Positions 26,342 to 38,554 of a DNA stretch of 64,000 nucleotides are shown piece after piece. The stretch is taken from the NCBI RefSeq assembly GCF_002849895.1, contig NZ_CP018867.1, positions 2,170,001-2,234,000 on the forward strand, read 5' to 3'. The first letter of the stretch is position 1. Each line of letters begins with the position of its first letter. This stretch comes from Companilactobacillus alimentarius DSM 20249. Lineage in GTDB: Bacteria; Bacillota; Bacilli; Lactobacillales; Lactobacillaceae. Made by a program: the position numbers and the translations under genes. The notes below the pieces were generated by a model. That model worked only from the letters and a program-made list of their open reading frames with translations. It ran no database searches and had not been told where the DNA came from.

Positions 26342-29300
26342 TTGACTTATCATAACGTTAATTATGGTGCACACCGTGTTCGTCGTAGTTATGCAAAGAT
26401 CAAGGAAGTACTTCCACTGCCAAATTTGATTGACATTCAAACAAATTCTTATAAATGGTTCTTAGATGAAGGACTAAAAGATATGTTTGATGACATTATG
26501 CCAATTGATGACTTTGCGGGAAACCTTTCTTTGGAATACGTCGGTTACAAGTTACTAGAACCAAAATATACCGTTGAAGAAGCAAGACAACATGATGCTA
26601 ATTTCTCGGCACCATTGCATGTAACATTAAAATTGACTAATCATGAAACTGGCGAAATTAAGACACAAGATGTTTTCTTTGGCGATTTCCCAATCATGAC
26701 AGAGCAAGGAACTTTCATCATCAACGGTGCTGAACGTGTAATTGTTTCTCAATTAGTACGTTCACCTGGTATTTATTACAATCAAGATACAGATAAAAAT
26801 GGCCGTGAAAACTATGGTACAACTGTTATTCCTAACCGTGGTGCTTGGTTGGAATTTGAAACAGATGCTAAAGGATTAGGCTATGTAAGAATTGATAGAA
26901 CTAGAAAACTACCTATTTCTGAATTAGTTAGAGCTTTAGGATTTGGTAGCGATTCTGAAATTCTTGATATTTTTGGTGAAAATGACACATTGAATTTGAC
27001 TCTTGAAAAAGATGTTCATAAAGATACAAATGATTCACGTGTTGAAGAAGCTTTAAAAGATATTTATGAAAGACTCCGTCCTGGTGAACCCAAGACTGCA
27101 GATAGTTCTCGTTCATTGCTATATGCTAGATTCTTTGACCCACGTAGATATGATTTGGCTCCTGTTGGTCGTTATAAGATCAATAAGAAATTAAATCTTA
27201 AAACAAGACTTTTGAATAAGACATTAGCTGAAACATTGGCTGATCCTGATACAGGTGAAGTTATTTTAGCTAAGGACACACTTATTGACCGTGATGCAAT
27301 GAACAAATTGAGTCCATATCTTGAAAAAGATGATTTCAAGATGGTTACTTTGACTCCTTCTGATGAGGGTGTTTTGACAGACCCAATTGCTGTTCAATCA
27401 ATCAAGGTTTATTCAGAAGCTGATAATGAAAAAGTTGTTAATGTTATTGGTAACGGTCATATTCCGGAAGAAAACCGTACAATTACACCAGCTGACATTC
27501 TAGCTGGAATTAACTACTTCTTAAACTTGAAGGAAAACATCGGTACAACAGATGATATTGATCATTTGGGTAACCGTCGTATTCGTTCAGTTGGTGAATT
27601 ATTGCAAAATCAATTCCGTATCGGTTTGTCACGTATGGAACGTGTTGTTCGTGAAAGAATGTCAATTCAAGATTCTGCAACTGTTACACCTCAACAATTG
27701 ATCAATATCAGACCAGTTGTTGCTTCAATCAAGGAATTCTTTGGTTCATCACAATTGTCACAATTCATGGATCAAACTAACCCTCTTGGTGAACTAGAAC
27801 ACAAGCGTCGTCTTTCAGCCCTTGGACCTGGTGGTTTGACTCGTGATCGTGCTGGATATGAAGTTCGTGATGTTCACTATACTCACTATGGTCGTATGTG
27901 TCCTATTGAAACTCCTGAAGGCCCTAATATCGGACTTATCAATAACTTGGCTTCATACGCTATTATTAACAAGTATGGTTTCATCGAAACACCATATCGT
28001 CGTGTTTCATGGGGAACTCATAAGGTAACTGATAAGATTGATTACTTGACTGCTGATGAAGAAGATAACTATGTTGTTGCTCAAGCCAATACACCATTGA
28101 ATGATGATGGTTCATTTGCTGACAACACAATTTTGGCTCGTCACAAGGATGACAATATTGAAACGACTCCTGAAAAAGTCGATTACATGGATGTTTCTCC
28201 TAAGCAAGTAGTTTCTGTAGCTACTGCATGTATTCCTTTCTTGGAAAATGATGATTCTAACCGTGCCTTGATGGGTGCCAACATGCAACGTCAAGCTGTT
28301 CCTTTGATCAATCCACATGCACCATTTGTTGGTACTGGTATGGAATATATTGCTGCGCATGATTCTGGTGCTGCTTTGTTATCCCAAAATGATGGTGTTG
28401 TTGAATATGTTGATGCTAAAAAGATTACGATCAAGCGTGATGAAGATGGCACAACTGACGACTATAAGGTAACCAAATTCCGTCGTTCAAATAATGGTAA
28501 GAGTTACAACCAAAGACCTATCGTTCATAAGGATGAAAAGGTTAAGAAGGGTGACATTATCGCCGATGGTCCTGCAATGGAAAACGGTGAATTAGCCCTT
28601 GGACAAAATCCACTTATCGCCTTCATGACATGGAATATGTATAACTATGAAGATGCGATCGTTCTTTCAGAAAAATTAGTGCGTGAAGATGCTTATACTT
28701 CAATTCATATTGAAGAGTACGAATCAGAAGCACGTGATACAAAACTTGGACCTGAAGAAATCACTCGTGAAATTCCTAATGTTGGTGAAGATTCATTGAA
28801 GGATCTTGATGAATTCGGAATTATCCGTATTGGTGCTGAAGTTCGTGATGGTGATATCTTAGTTGGTAAAGTTACACCTAAGGGTGTTACAGAATTATCA
28901 GCTGAAGAGAGATTACTTCATGCAATCTTTGGTGAAAAGGCTCGTGAAGTTCGTGATACTTCACTTCGTGTACCACATGGTGGTGGCGGAATTATCCAAG
29001 ATGTCAAAGTCTTCACTCGTGAAGCTGGTGACGAACTTGATCCCGGTGTTAACATGTTAGTTCGTGTTTACATTGCTCAAAAGCGTAAGATTCAAGTTGG
29101 TGACAAGATGTCTGGTCGTCATGGTAACAAAGGTACTGTTTCAATCGTTGTACCAGAGGAAGATATGCCATATATGCCAGATGGTACCCCAGTAGATATT
29201 CTTTTGAATCCAATGGGTGTTCCTTCTCGTATGAATATTGGACAAGTTCTTGATCTTCATTTAGGTATGGCTGCTAGAAAACTTGGTATCCACGTTACAA

Positions 29301-29947
29301 CACCTGTTTTCGATGGTGTAAGTAATGATGAACTTTGGGATATTGTTAAAGAAGCCGACATGGATTCCGATGGTAAGTCGATCCTTTATGATGGACGTAC
29401 TGGTGAACCATTTAAGAACCGTGTTTCTGTTGGTGTCATGTACTACTTGAAACTAGCTCACATGGTTGATGATAAGCTTCATGCTCGTTCAATCGGACCA
29501 TACTCACTAGTTACTCAACAACCACTTGGTGGTAAAGCACAATTTGGTGGTCAGAGATTTGGTGAAATGGAAGTTTGGGCCCTTGAAGCTTACGGTGCTG
29601 CATATACACTTCAAGAAATCTTGACATATAAGTCTGATGATATTGTAGGTCGTGTGAAGACTTATGAAGCTATTGTTAAGGGTGAAAGTATTCCTAAACC
29701 TGGTGTTCCTGAATCATTCCGTGTTCTTGTCAAAGAATTACAAGCTTTGGGATTGGACATGAAAGTTCTAGATGCACATAAGAAAGAAATTGAACTTAGA
29801 GACATGGATGACGATGAAGACACAGTTAGTGTTGACGCTTTGTCTAAGTTTGCTAAGGAACAAGAACAAAAACGTGCTGAAGAAGAAGCTAAGAAGCTGG
29901 AAGCATCAAAGGATTCAACTGAAACTAGTACAAAATCAGAAAACTAG
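26342..29947 (+). CDS. rpoB: RNA polymerase beta subunit
   Basis: The protein has 1201 residues from TTG 26342, preferred because GAGGTGA lies at 26330-26336 and the product then starts L-T-Y-H-N-V-N-Y-G, aligning with known starts. A TTG at 26312 also has a GAGG-type site and would add 10 residues. All core regions are present; the rifampicin pocket (about residues 466-490, [12 protein letters not shown]) keeps the contact residues, but E-L-E-H-K-R-R has Glu where E. coli has Thr525. The C-terminus carries a short acidic/Lys tail. It forms an operon with rpoC, 24 bases downstream. Confidence 0.97.
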   Translation: MTYHNVNYGAHRVRRSYAKIKEVLPLPNLIDIQTNSYKWFLDEGLKDMFDDIMPIDDFAGNLSLEYVGYKLLEPKYTVEEARQHDANFSAPLHVTLKLTNHETGEIKTQDVFFGDFPIMTEQGTFIINGAERVIVSQLVRSPGIYYNQDTDKNGRENYGTTVIPNRGAWLEFETDAKGLGYVRIDRTRKLPISELVRALGFGSDSEILDIFGENDTLNLTLEKDVHKDTNDSRVEEALKDIYERLRPGEPKTADSSRSLLYARFFDPRRYDLAPVGRYKINKKLNLKTRLLNKTLAETLADPDTGEVILAKDTLIDRDAMNKLSPYLEKDDFKMVTLTPSDEGVLTDPIAVQSIKVYSEADNEKVVNVIGNGHIPEENRTITPADILAGINYFLNLKENIGTTDDIDHLGNRRIRSVGELLQNQFRIGLSRMERVVRERMSIQDSATVTPQQLINIRPVVASIKEFFGSSQLSQFMDQTNPLGELEHKRRLSALGPGGLTRDRAGYEVRDVHYTHYGRMCPIETPEGPNIGLINNLASYAIINKYGFIETPYRRVSWGTHKVTDKIDYLTADEEDNYVVAQANTPLNDDGSFADNTILARHKDDNIETTPEKVDYMDVSPKQVVSVATACIPFLENDDSNRALMGANMQRQAVPLINPHAPFVGTGMEYIAAHDSGAALLSQNDGVVEYVDAKKITIKRDEDGTTDDYKVTKFRRSNNGKSYNQRPIVHKDEKVKKGDIIADGPAMENGELALGQNPLIAFMTWNMYNYEDAIVLSEKLVREDAYTSIHIEEYESEARDTKLGPEEITREIPNVGEDSLKDLDEFGIIRIGAEVRDGDILVGKVTPKGVTELSAEERLLHAIFGEKAREVRDTSLRVPHGGGGIIQDVKVFTREAGDELDPGVNMLVRVYIAQKRKIQVGDKMSGRHGNKGTVSIVVPEEDMPYMPDGTPVDILLNPMGVPSRMNIGQVLDLHLGMAARKLGIHVTTPVFDGVSNDELWDIVKEADMDSDGKSILYDGRTGEPFKNRVSVGVMYYLKLAHMVDDKLHARSIGPYSLVTQQPLGGKAQFGGQRFGEMEVWALEAYGAAYTLQEILTYKSDDIVGRVKTYEAIVKGESIPKPGVPESFRVLVKELQALGLDMKVLDAHKKEIELRDMDDDEDTVSVDALSKFAKEQEQKRAEEEAKKLEASKDSTETSTKSEN

Positions 29948-29971
29948 TTAAAACTTTAGGGAGGTTACCTT

Positions 29972-32900
29972 TTGATAGACGTTAATAAATTCGATAGTAT
30001 GCAAATTGGTTTAGCATCTTCTGATAAGATTCGTAGTTGGTCTTATGGTGAAGTTAAAAAACCAGAAACTATTAACTACCGTACTTTAAAACCAGAAAAA
30101 GATGGTCTATTCGATGAAAGAATCTTTGGACCAACTAAAGACTGGGAATGTGCCTGTGGTAAATACAAACGTATCCGTTATAAGGGTATTGTTTGTGACC
30201 GCTGTGGTGTTGAAGTTACTCGTTCAAAAGTTCGTCGTGAACGTATGGCTCATATTGAATTAGCAGCCCCTGTATCACATATCTGGTACTTTAAGGGTAT
30301 CCCATCACGTATGGGACTTGTTTTGGACATGAGCCCAAGAAACTTGGAAGAAGTAATCTACTTTGCATCATACGTAGTTATCGACCCAGGTGATACAGAT
30401 CTAGAAAAGAAACAACTATTAACTGAAACAGAATATCGTAAGAAGCGTGAAGAATTTGGTAAGAAATTCGTCGCTGAAATGGGTGCCGAAGGTATCCGTG
30501 ATCTTCTTAGACAAGTAGATATGGATGCTGAAGTTAAAGATTTACGTGAAAAATTAAAGACTGTTCAAGGTCAAAAACGTACACGTGCTATCAGACGTTT
30601 GGATATCCTCAGTGCTTTCCAAAAGTCAGGTAACAAGCCGGAGTGGATGATAATGGAAGCAATTCCCGTTATCCCACCTGATCTTCGTCCAATGGTTCAA
30701 CTAGAAGGTGGCCGTTTCGCTACTTCCGATTTGAACGATTTGTACCGTCGTGTTATCAACCGTAACAACCGTTTGAAGAGATTGCTAGACTTAAATGCTC
30801 CTAACATCATTGTTCAAAACGAAAAGAGAATGTTACAAGAAGCTGTTGATGCCTTGATTGATAATGGTCGTCGTGGTCGTCCTGTTACAGGACCTGGTAA
30901 CCGTCCATTGAAGTCACTTTCACATATGCTTAAAGGTAAGCAAGGACGTTTCCGTCAGAACTTACTAGGTAAGCGTGTTGACTATTCAGGACGTTCAGTT
31001 ATTGATGTTGGACCTACATTGAAGTTCTATCAATGTGGATTACCTCGTGAAATGGCTTTGGAATTGTTCAAACCATTCGTAATGCATGAACTTGTTAAAA
31101 GAGAGATTGCTTCTAACGTTAAAAATGCTAGAAGAAAGATCGACAGACAAGATGATGACATCTGGGATGTACTAGAAGACGTTATCAAAGAACGTCCAGT
31201 ATTATTAAACCGTGCCCCTACACTTCATAGACTTGGTATTCAAGCCTTTGAACCTGTATTGGTTGATGGTAAGTCAATTCGTTTGCATCCACTTGCTTGT
31301 GAAGCTTACAATGCCGATTTTGATGGTGATCAGATGGCTATCCATGTGCCACTATCAGACGAAGCTCAAGCTGAAGCACGTATGTTGATGCTTGCTGCTC
31401 ACCATATCCTTGCTCCTAAAGATGGTAAGCCTATCGTTACACCTTCACAGGATGTTGTTTTAGGTAACTACTATCTAACAATTGAAACAAGACATATGAC
31501 TGGTGAAGGTAAGATCTTCAAGGATTCAAATGAAGTTCAAACAGCACTTTTGAATGGTGATATTCATTATCATACAAGAATTGGTATCGCTGTTGACTCA
31601 ATGCCTAACAAGCCATTCAAGGATGAACAAAGAGATAAAGTTATGATTACTAGTGTTGGTAAGGTAATCTTTAACGAAATTCTCCCAGAAGATTTCCCAT
31701 ACTTGAATGAACCAACTGATGATAACTTGAAGAATGGAGTTCCTGACAAGTACTTCTTAGGTAAGGGTGAAGACATTAATAAACGTCTTGATGATATGGA
31801 CCTAGTAGATCCACTTAAGAGTGGTTACCTATCAGATATCATTGCTCAAATCTTTAAGATTTACCGTGTTCAAAGAACATCATCACTTCTTGATGATATG
31901 AAGGAATTAGGTTACACAATTTGTACATTATCTGGTTTAACAGTTGGTGTTACAGATGTTCCTAACTTAACTCAAAAACCTGAAATTATTGAAAAAGCCC
32001 ATAAACAAGTTGCTTCAATTTCTAAGCAATTCCGTCGTGGACTTATCACAGATACTGAACGTCATGACCGTGTTATCAGTGTTTGGAACGATACAAAGGA
32101 TGAGATTCAACAATTGTTGATTGATTCATTTGATCCTACCAACCCTATTTCAATGATGTCTGACTCTGGTGCCCGTGGTAACATTTCAAACTTTACTCAA
32201 CTAGCTGGTATGCGTGGACTAATGGCTGCCCCTAATGGTGGTATGATGGAAATTCCTGTTCTTTCTAACTTCCGTGAAGGCCTATCTGTTATGGAAATGT
32301 TCATGTCAACCCATGGTGCTCGTAAAGGTATGACTGATACAGCTTTGAAGACTGCTAACTCAGGTTACTTAACACGTCGTCTAGTTGATGTTGCTCAAGA
32401 TGTTATCGTTCGTGAAGAAGATTGTGGTACTGACCGTGGACTTGTTGTAAGTTCAATTATGGAAGGTACAGATATGATCGAACCATTGTATGACAGACTT
32501 GTTGGTCGTTATACACAAAAGACAGTTAAAGATCCTAAGACAGGTGATGTCTTGGTACCTCGTGGTGTCTTGATGGATGAAACAATTGCTCAAAAAGTTG
32601 TTGATGCTGGTGTTACTCATGTGACAATTCGTTCTGCATTTACATGTGATACAAAGCATGGTGTATGTAAGAAATGTTACGGTAGAAACCTTGCTACTGG
32701 TGAAGAAGTTGAAATTGGTGAAGCAGTTGGTACAGTTGCTGCTCAATCAATCGGTGAACCAGGTACACAATTAACTATGAGAAACTTCCATACCGGTGGT
32801 GTTGCTGGTGGTGACGATATTACTCAAGGACTTCCTCGTGTTCAAGAAATTGTTGAAGCTAGAAATCCTAAAGGTCTTGCCGTTATTTCAGAAGTTGATG

Positions 32901-33637
32901 GTACAATTACTGCCATCGATGAGAATCCAGCTGAACATACTAAGGAAATCACTGTTGAAGGTGATATCGATACTAGAACTTATAGTGTTCCTTATACATC
33001 AAGTGTTGCGGTTGCCGAAGGTGACCATGTCAAACGTGGTGGTAAGTTAACTACAGGTTCAATCGATCCTAAGGAATTGATCAAAGTTACAAACGTTCTA
33101 CATACAGAAAACTACTTGCTTGCTGAAGTTCAAAAAGTTTACCGTATGCAGGGTGTTGATATCTCTGATAAGCATTTCGAGGTTATGATCAGACAAATGC
33201 TTAGAAAGATCCGTATTCTTGATCCTGGTGATACAGATGTATTGCCTGGTCAATTGATGGATATTTCTCAATTTACTGACCATAACCGTGAGACATTGTT
33301 CAATGGTGGAATTCCTGCTACTGGACGTCCTGTTCTTCTTGGTATTACTAAGGCTTCTCTTGAAACAAATAGTTTCTTGTCAGCCGCTTCCTTCCAGGAA
33401 ACAACGAGAGTTCTTACTGATGCTTCAATTCGTGGTAAGAACGATCCACTTCTTGGACTTAAGGAAAATGTTATTATTGGTAAACTTATTCCTGCCGGTA
33501 CTGGTATGGCTAAGTACAACCATATGGAACCTAAGAAGACTGGCCCTATGGCAGATAATTCTTTGAATGGTGCATACACAATTTCTGACATCGAAGCTCA
33601 AATGAAAGCTGAAGATGCAGCTAAATCAGAAAAATAA
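29972..33637 (+). CDS. rpoC: RNA polymerase beta' subunit
   Basis: The protein has 1221 residues, with a TTG start behind GGGAGG. The zinc-binding N-terminus has C-A-C-G-K-Y-K-R (about 60-67) and C-D-R-C-G (~75-79); the catalytic loop [10 protein letters not shown] lies near 448; the second zinc site uses [11 protein letters not shown] around 890. It is the last gene of the rpoBC unit and is followed by a strong terminator. Confidence 0.98.
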   Translation: MIDVNKFDSMQIGLASSDKIRSWSYGEVKKPETINYRTLKPEKDGLFDERIFGPTKDWECACGKYKRIRYKGIVCDRCGVEVTRSKVRRERMAHIELAAPVSHIWYFKGIPSRMGLVLDMSPRNLEEVIYFASYVVIDPGDTDLEKKQLLTETEYRKKREEFGKKFVAEMGAEGIRDLLRQVDMDAEVKDLREKLKTVQGQKRTRAIRRLDILSAFQKSGNKPEWMIMEAIPVIPPDLRPMVQLEGGRFATSDLNDLYRRVINRNNRLKRLLDLNAPNIIVQNEKRMLQEAVDALIDNGRRGRPVTGPGNRPLKSLSHMLKGKQGRFRQNLLGKRVDYSGRSVIDVGPTLKFYQCGLPREMALELFKPFVMHELVKREIASNVKNARRKIDRQDDDIWDVLEDVIKERPVLLNRAPTLHRLGIQAFEPVLVDGKSIRLHPLACEAYNADFDGDQMAIHVPLSDEAQAEARMLMLAAHHILAPKDGKPIVTPSQDVVLGNYYLTIETRHMTGEGKIFKDSNEVQTALLNGDIHYHTRIGIAVDSMPNKPFKDEQRDKVMITSVGKVIFNEILPEDFPYLNEPTDDNLKNGVPDKYFLGKGEDINKRLDDMDLVDPLKSGYLSDIIAQIFKIYRVQRTSSLLDDMKELGYTICTLSGLTVGVTDVPNLTQKPEIIEKAHKQVASISKQFRRGLITDTERHDRVISVWNDTKDEIQQLLIDSFDPTNPISMMSDSGARGNISNFTQLAGMRGLMAAPNGGMMEIPVLSNFREGLSVMEMFMSTHGARKGMTDTALKTANSGYLTRRLVDVAQDVIVREEDCGTDRGLVVSSIMEGTDMIEPLYDRLVGRYTQKTVKDPKTGDVLVPRGVLMDETIAQKVVDAGVTHVTIRSAFTCDTKHGVCKKCYGRNLATGEEVEIGEAVGTVAAQSIGEPGTQLTMRNFHTGGVAGGDDITQGLPRVQEIVEARNPKGLAVISEVDGTITAIDENPAEHTKEITVEGDIDTRTYSVPYTSSVAVAEGDHVKRGGKLTTGSIDPKELIKVTNVLHTENYLLAEVQKVYRMQGVDISDKHFEVMIRQMLRKIRILDPGDTDVLPGQLMDISQFTDHNRETLFNGGIPATGRPVLLGITKASLETNSFLSAASFQETTRVLTDASIRGKNDPLLGLKENVIIGKLIPAGTGMAKYNHMEPKKTGPMADNSLNGAYTISDIEAQMKAEDAAKSEK

Positions 33638-33648
33638 TAATTTATAAG

Positions 33649-33677
33649 AAAGACGACCGTATTGGTCGTCTTTTTTT
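33649..33677 (+). terminator. rpoBC terminator
   Basis: Perfect 10-bp arms (33649-33658, 33664-33673), loop GTATT, T-run to 33677. Confidence 0.9.
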
Positions 33678-33717
33678 GTATAATGATGTTATTGACAATA
33701 ATCTGGAGGTTAATATA

Positions 33718-34536
33718 TTGCAAACGCAAGAATTATCTTATCAAGATACCAAGTTTACTTTAGATACGTATTGGTTAGATCCAATATCAGACTTTGAGAA
33801 ACCAGTGGATCAACCACTAGCAATCATTTGTCCGGGGGGAGCATTTAAATTTCAATCCGACCGTGAAGCCCAACCAATTGCTATGAAATTCAATGCTTCA
33901 GGAATGCATGCTCTAGTTTTGCATTATCAATTGATTGAAAAGGATAAGGCTGTTTATCCTTTAGCTTTACAAGAAATGGCAACAACCTTGAATTGGTTGA
34001 AATCACAGAGTGAAACACATCATATTGATTTGAATAAAGTCGTTTTAGTAGGATTTTCAGCCGGTGGACATGTCGTAGCTAACTTCAATTCGATCATGTT
34101 GAATCCCGACGAAAGAAAAAAGATTTTTCCAGAAGAGCTCACAGTAGAACCAGCTGGTAATATTTTGAGCTATTCAGTTATTGATATGACGATCGGTTGG
34201 CCTAAGGACGAAGATTGGTCGATGAAGATCAGCCCAGATATTTATTACTGGCAAGCTCAAGAACATTTGACTAAGCATGGCAAACCAACCTTTATTTGGC
34301 AGACGGTTACTGATGATACGGTTCCAGTCATGAATTCAATTATTTATGCTCAAAAGATGGACCTTTTAGGGATTCCTTATGAAATGCACTTATTTGGTTC
34401 AGGCGGTCATGGATTATCCTTAGCAACTTATGTGACAAAGCACCCTGATGGTGGAGACTATAATGTTTATGACGCCAAATGGTGGGAATTATGTGTAAAT
34501 TGGCTTAAATTGCAAAAGATTTTGCCAGAATTTTAA
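33718..34536 (+). CDS. Alpha/beta hydrolase (esterase/lipase-like)
   Basis: The protein has 272 residues from TTG 33718, with GGAGG at 33705-33709; an upstream ATG at 33676 falls in the terminator T-run and -10-like TATAAT (33679-33684). It has an oxyanion segment C-P-G-G-A-F-K-F (~36-43), nucleophile Ser in G-F-S-A-G-G-H (~117), a likely acid in D-D-T-V-P-V and His in G-G-H-G-L-S (~238). These fit the BD-FAE/acetyl-esterase group. The substrate is unknown. Its 3' end overlaps the convergent prepilin peptidase gene by 32 bases. No export signal is seen, so it is cytoplasmic. Confidence 0.85.
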   Translation: MQTQELSYQDTKFTLDTYWLDPISDFEKPVDQPLAIICPGGAFKFQSDREAQPIAMKFNASGMHALVLHYQLIEKDKAVYPLALQEMATTLNWLKSQSETHHIDLNKVVLVGFSAGGHVVANFNSIMLNPDERKKIFPEELTVEPAGNILSYSVIDMTIGWPKDEDWSMKISPDIYYWQAQEHLTKHGKPTFIWQTVTDDTVPVMNSIIYAQKMDLLGIPYEMHLFGSGGHGLSLATYVTKHPDGGDYNVYDAKWWELCVNWLKLQKILPEF

Positions 34537-35188
34537 ATGAAAAGATCAAGTAGATGATGCCCGTAGAAACAGTCAAATAGGGGATGAATCGAAATGATCT
34601 TTTTTTATTTACTAAGAATTTAAGAATGCAGAGAAAACAAGCTACAGTAACAATTGTTAATACAGTTGTTAAATTGAAAATTAACATTAGGATAGCAATT
34701 ACTTCAATGTCGGCCAAGCCTAGTGGGTAAATTTTATTAAGAATCAAAAGAAGACCATATGTCAGTAATGCACTGACTAAATGTACTTTGGAGAAGTGCC
34801 AAATTATGGTTGGCAAACTTAGCCAATAAAAAATCGGATAAATGTAACCATAAAAAGAGTCAGCAAAGCCCAAAACAATCAACATTAATATTAGTGGTAA
34901 GTAACTGAGATTGTTGAAGTGGTAGGTTAGATAGATTAAGAACCCACCGCAAAATTCTTGTAATGGATTGTAAAAATTGATTTGCTTTTTACAACTGGAG
35001 CATTTACCATGAACTATGAAATAACCTACTATAGGGATAATTTCATACCATCGTAGAATTCTATGACAGTAATCACACATTGAACGTCTTGAATAGTTGA
35101 TATTTGGGTAGTCTTGTGCAATTACTTTTAGAAAGGAGATAATGCAAGCTCCTAGGATGAAAACAATAATTTGTAAAAAAAGTTCCAT
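34505..35188 (-). CDS. comC: Type IV prepilin peptidase (competence ComC-like)
   Basis: A 227-residue polytopic membrane protease that cleaves and methylates prepilin-like competence proteins. Two C-x-x-C pairs (C-D-Y-C at ~39 and C-S-S-C at ~64) lie in the cytoplasmic loop; catalytic Asp residues are in F-A-D-S (~110) and L-A-D-I-E (~161). About seven hydrophobic segments follow. ATG 35188 is chosen for its spacing to GAGGTG. It is divergent from rpsL. Presence of comC fits the silent or conditional competence genes common in lactobacilli; no other com gene is in the window. Confidence 0.88.
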   Translation of the reverse strand: MELFLQIIVFILGACIISFLKVIAQDYPNINYSRRSMCDYCHRILRWYEIIPIVGYFIVHGKCSSCKKQINFYNPLQEFCGGFLIYLTYHFNNLSYLPLILMLIVLGFADSFYGYIYPIFYWLSLPTIIWHFSKVHLVSALLTYGLLLILNKIYPLGLADIEVIAILMLIFNLTTVLTIVTVACFLCILKFLVNKKRSFRFIPYLTVSTGIIYLIFSFKILAKSFAI

Positions 35189-35247
35189 TAAAATCACCTC
35201 GTTTAAAATTACGGGTAAATTGTGGATAACTTTTTGGAGATGTTACG

Positions 35248-35276
35248 TTGACATGGCTTTTTATAGATGGTATTCT
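35248..35276 (+). promoter_or_regulatory. rpsL-rpsG-fusA promoter
   Basis: TTGACA (35248-35253), 17 bases, TATTCT (35271-35276). It predicts an untranslated leader of about 135 bases. Confidence 0.75.
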
Positions 35277-35349
35277 AGTAGACGTGCTTTTATTGGCAGC
35301 AATATTAGTTTGTTTATTTAAATATAAGCTCATAACGTACGCCACTCAT

Positions 35350-35381
35350 GTGGTTTATTATTTTACAAAAATATGAACCAC
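35350..35381 (+). other. Hairpin in the rpsL leader
   Basis: GTGGTTTA (35350-35357) pairs with TGAACCAC (35374-35381), with an A/T-rich loop of 16 bases, about 38 bases before the rpsL start. It may be a binding site for autoregulation by S7 or S12; no known leader family is identified. Confidence 0.45.
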
Positions 35382-35419
35382 CTGGATGTGTGTACTTAAA
35401 TTTTTAGGAGGAACTTTGA

Positions 35420-35833
35420 ATGCCTACAATTAATCAATTAGTTCGCAAAGGCCGTAAGTCAACAGTATCTAAATCAGATGCTCCTGCATTAAACTATGGC
35501 TACAATAGTATGAAGAAAGTTGCTACAAAGAACCCGGCTCCACAAAAACGTGGTGTTGCAACTCGTGTCGGAACAATGACACCTAAGAAACCTAACTCAG
35601 CTTTACGTAAGTATGCCCGTGTTAGATTATCAAACCTTATTGAAGTAACAGCATATATCCCAGGAATTGGTCATAACTTACAAGAGCATAGTGTTGTCCT
35701 TGTCCGTGGTGGACGTGTAAAGGATCTACCTGGTGTTCGTTATCACGTTGTTCGTGGTGCCTTAGATACAGCCGGTGTTGATGGACGTATGCAAAGTCGT
35801 TCAAAATATGGTGCTAAGAAGCCTAAGAAATAA
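35420..35833 (+). CDS. rpsL: Ribosomal protein S12
   Basis: The 137-residue 30S protein lies at the decoding centre. It begins M-P-T-I-N-Q-L-V-R and contains [11 protein letters not shown] and [12 protein letters not shown]; lysines at the two streptomycin-resistance positions (E. coli K42 and K87 regions) are wild type. The longer loop before Q-K-R-G-V typical of Firmicutes is present. It is the first gene of the str operon. Confidence 0.98.
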   Translation: MPTINQLVRKGRKSTVSKSDAPALNYGYNSMKKVATKNPAPQKRGVATRVGTMTPKKPNSALRKYARVRLSNLIEVTAYIPGIGHNLQEHSVVLVRGGRVKDLPGVRYHVVRGALDTAGVDGRMQSRSKYGAKKPKK

Positions 35834-35884
35834 CATCAAATAAATCTATTTTAAAGAAATAATGTAATAACGGAGGAATTATTT

Positions 35885-36352
35885 ATGCGTAAAGGTAGAG
35901 CTCCAAAACGTGATGTTTTGCCAGATCCAATGTACAATTCAAAGCTAGTAACTCGTTTGATTAACCACTTAATGTATGATGGTAAAAGAGGTACTGCTTC
36001 AACAATTTTATATCGTGCATTCGATATTATTAAGGATAAGACAGGTAACGAACCATTGGACGTGTTTGAAGAAGCAATGAACAATGTTATGCCTGTACTT
36101 GAAGTTAAGGCTCGCCGTATCGGTGGTTCTAACTATCAAATTCCTATCGAAGTTCGTCCTGATCGTCGTACTACTTTAGGTCTACGTTGGATCACAAGTT
36201 ACGCTCGTCTACGTGGTGAACATACTATGGACGAACGTCTTGCAAACGAAATTATGGACGCAGCAAACAATACTGGTGCTGCTGTTAAGAAACGTGAAGA
36301 TACACATAAGATGGCCGATGCTAACCGTGCATTCGCTCACTATCGCTGGTAG
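35885..36352 (+). CDS. rpsG: Ribosomal protein S7
   Basis: The protein has 155 residues, of normal length, with an ATG after GGAGG. It nucleates assembly of the 30S head by binding 16S rRNA, and contacts the exit site. It begins [15 protein letters not shown], with [11 protein letters not shown] in the middle and A-F-A-H-Y-R-W at the end. It is the second gene of the str operon, 51 bases after rpsL. In many bacteria S7 is the repressor of this operon. Confidence 0.98.
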   Translation: MRKGRAPKRDVLPDPMYNSKLVTRLINHLMYDGKRGTASTILYRAFDIIKDKTGNEPLDVFEEAMNNVMPVLEVKARRIGGSNYQIPIEVRPDRRTTLGLRWITSYARLRGEHTMDERLANEIMDAANNTGAAVKKREDTHKMADANRAFAHYRW

Positions 36353-36399
36353 GATCTAGTTACTTAAACTAGTTAATTTGAGAGGAGAAACAATTTTTC

Positions 36400-38499
36400 A
36401 TGGCTAATAAACGTGAATTCCCACTAGAAGATACCCGAAATATTGGTATCATGGCTCACATTGATGCCGGTAAAACTACAACTACTGAACGTATCTTGTA
36501 CTATACTGGTAAAATCCATAAAATTGGTGAAACACATGATGGTGCTTCACAAATGGACTGGATGGCTCAAGAACAAGAACGTGGTATTACTATCACATCA
36601 GCTGCTACAACTGCTGAATGGAAGAACAACCGTATCAATATTATTGATACTCCCGGACACGTTGACTTCACAATCGAAGTTGAACGTTCACTCCGTGTTC
36701 TAGATGGTGCTATTACTGTTCTTGATGCTCAATCAGGTGTTGAACCACAAACAGAAAATGTTTGGCGTCAAGCTTCAACATATGGTGTTCCTCGTATTGT
36801 CTTTGTTAACAAGATGGATAAAATCGGTGCTAACTTTGACTACTCTGTAGAAACATTGCATGAAAGACTAGATGCTAACGCACATGCTATTCAAATGCCT
36901 ATTGGTGCCGAAGACAAATTCGAAGGTGTTATCGACTTGATCGAAATGAAAGCCGATCTCTACGACGAAGATGAATTAGGTACAAAATGGGATACAGTTG
37001 ATGTTCCTGATGAATATCGTGAAGAAGCTGAAAAGAGACGTGCTGAATTAGTTGAATCCGTTGCTGATGTTGATGATGACATTATGGACAAGTACCTTGA
37101 AGGTGAAGAAATCAGTAATGATGAACTTCGCTCTGCTATCCGTAAAGCAACAATCAACTTGAAGTACTTCCCAGTTCTTGCTGGTTCAGCCTTCAAGAAC
37201 AAGGGTGTTCAAATGTTGATGGATGCAGTTGTTGATTACCTACCATCACCACTTGATGTACGTCCTTATAAAGCTACTGATCCTAAGGACAACTCAGAAG
37301 TTGAACTTATGGCTGATGACAGCAAGCCATTTGCTGGTTTAGCATTTAAGATCGATACTGACCCATTCGTTGGACGTCTAACATACATTCGTGTATATAG
37401 AGGCTCTCTAGAATCAGGTTCTTATGTCTTGAACTCAACAAAAGACAAACGTGAACGTGTTGGTCGTTTGCTACAAATGCATTCTAACCACCGTAAAGAG
37501 ATCCCTGAAGTATTCTCAGGTGATATCGCTGCTGTTATCGGCTTGAAGAACACTACAACAGGTGATTCATTGACTGATACATCAGATCCATTAATTCTTG
37601 AATCATTGGATATTCCAGATCCAGTTATCCAAGTTTCTATCGAACCTAATTCAAAGGAAGATAGAGATAAGATGGATATCGCTATCCAAAAACTATCTGA
37701 AGAAGATCCTACATTCCAAGCTGAAACAAATCCTGAAACTGGTGAAACTCTTATCGCCGGAATGGGTGAATTGCACTTGGATATCATGGTTGACCGTATG
37801 AAACGTGAATTTAACGTTGCATGTAAGGTTGGTGAACCTCAAGTTGCTTATCGTGAAACATTTACACAACAAACAAGTGCTCAAGGTAAGTTCGTTCGTC
37901 AATCTGGTGGTAAAGGTCAATATGGTGATGTTTGGGTTGAATTTACACCTAATGAAGAAGGTAAAGGCTTCGAATTCGAAGACGCTATCGTCGGTGGTGT
38001 TGTTCCTCGTGAATACATCCCTTCAGTAGAACAAGGTTTGAAGGAAGCTATGGAAAACGGTGTTCTTGCCGGTTATCCATTGATCGATGTTAAGGCTAAG
38101 TTGTATGATGGTTCATATCACGAAGTCGATTCATCAGAAGCTGCCTTTAAGATTGCTGCTTCAATGGCTCTACGTAATGCATCTAAATCAGCTGGTGCTG
38201 TAATTCTTGAACCTATTATGAAGGTTGAAATTGTTACACCAGAAGATTACTTAGGTGATGTTATGGGACAAGTTACTGCTCGTCGTGGACGTGTTGAAGG
38301 AATGGAAGCACGTGGTAATGCACAACTTATCAATGCCTTCGTTCCACTTGCAGAAATGTTTGGTTACGCTACAACACTTCGTTCAGCAACACAAGGTCGT
38401 GGTACATTTACAATGACAATGGATCACTACGAAAAGGTTCCTAAGTCTATTCAAGCAGAAATTATTAAGAAGAATGGCGGAAACCCTGACGCTGAATAA
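36400..38499 (+). CDS. fusA: Elongation factor G
   Basis: The protein has 699 residues. It is the GTPase that drives ribosome translocation and subunit recycling. G1 A-H-I-D-A-G-K-T-T is at ~19-27, D-T-P-G-H at ~85-89 and N-K-M-D at ~139-142; domains II-V are complete, with [14 protein letters not shown] at the start of domain IV. The third gene of the str operon; tuf is not adjacent here. It is followed by a bidirectional terminator. Confidence 0.98.
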   Translation: MANKREFPLEDTRNIGIMAHIDAGKTTTTERILYYTGKIHKIGETHDGASQMDWMAQEQERGITITSAATTAEWKNNRINIIDTPGHVDFTIEVERSLRVLDGAITVLDAQSGVEPQTENVWRQASTYGVPRIVFVNKMDKIGANFDYSVETLHERLDANAHAIQMPIGAEDKFEGVIDLIEMKADLYDEDELGTKWDTVDVPDEYREEAEKRRAELVESVADVDDDIMDKYLEGEEISNDELRSAIRKATINLKYFPVLAGSAFKNKGVQMLMDAVVDYLPSPLDVRPYKATDPKDNSEVELMADDSKPFAGLAFKIDTDPFVGRLTYIRVYRGSLESGSYVLNSTKDKRERVGRLLQMHSNHRKEIPEVFSGDIAAVIGLKNTTTGDSLTDTSDPLILESLDIPDPVIQVSIEPNSKEDRDKMDIAIQKLSEEDPTFQAETNPETGETLIAGMGELHLDIMVDRMKREFNVACKVGEPQVAYRETFTQQTSAQGKFVRQSGGKGQYGDVWVEFTPNEEGKGFEFEDAIVGGVVPREYIPSVEQGLKEAMENGVLAGYPLIDVKAKLYDGSYHEVDSSEAAFKIAASMALRNASKSAGAVILEPIMKVEIVTPEDYLGDVMGQVTARRGRVEGMEARGNAQLINAFVPLAEMFGYATTLRSATQGRGTFTMTMDHYEKVPKSIQAEIIKKNGGNPDAE

Positions 38500-38514
38500 T
38501 TTTTAAAGATAAAT

Positions 38515-38548
38515 AAAAACACAATAACAATTGTTATTGTGTTTTTTT
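38515..38548. terminator. Bidirectional terminator between fusA and the CPBP gene
   Basis: A nearly perfect 32-base palindrome (38515-38546) flanked by A and T runs serves both the plus-strand str operon and the minus-strand CPBP gene. Confidence 0.9.
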
Positions 38549-38554
38549 ATGTCC

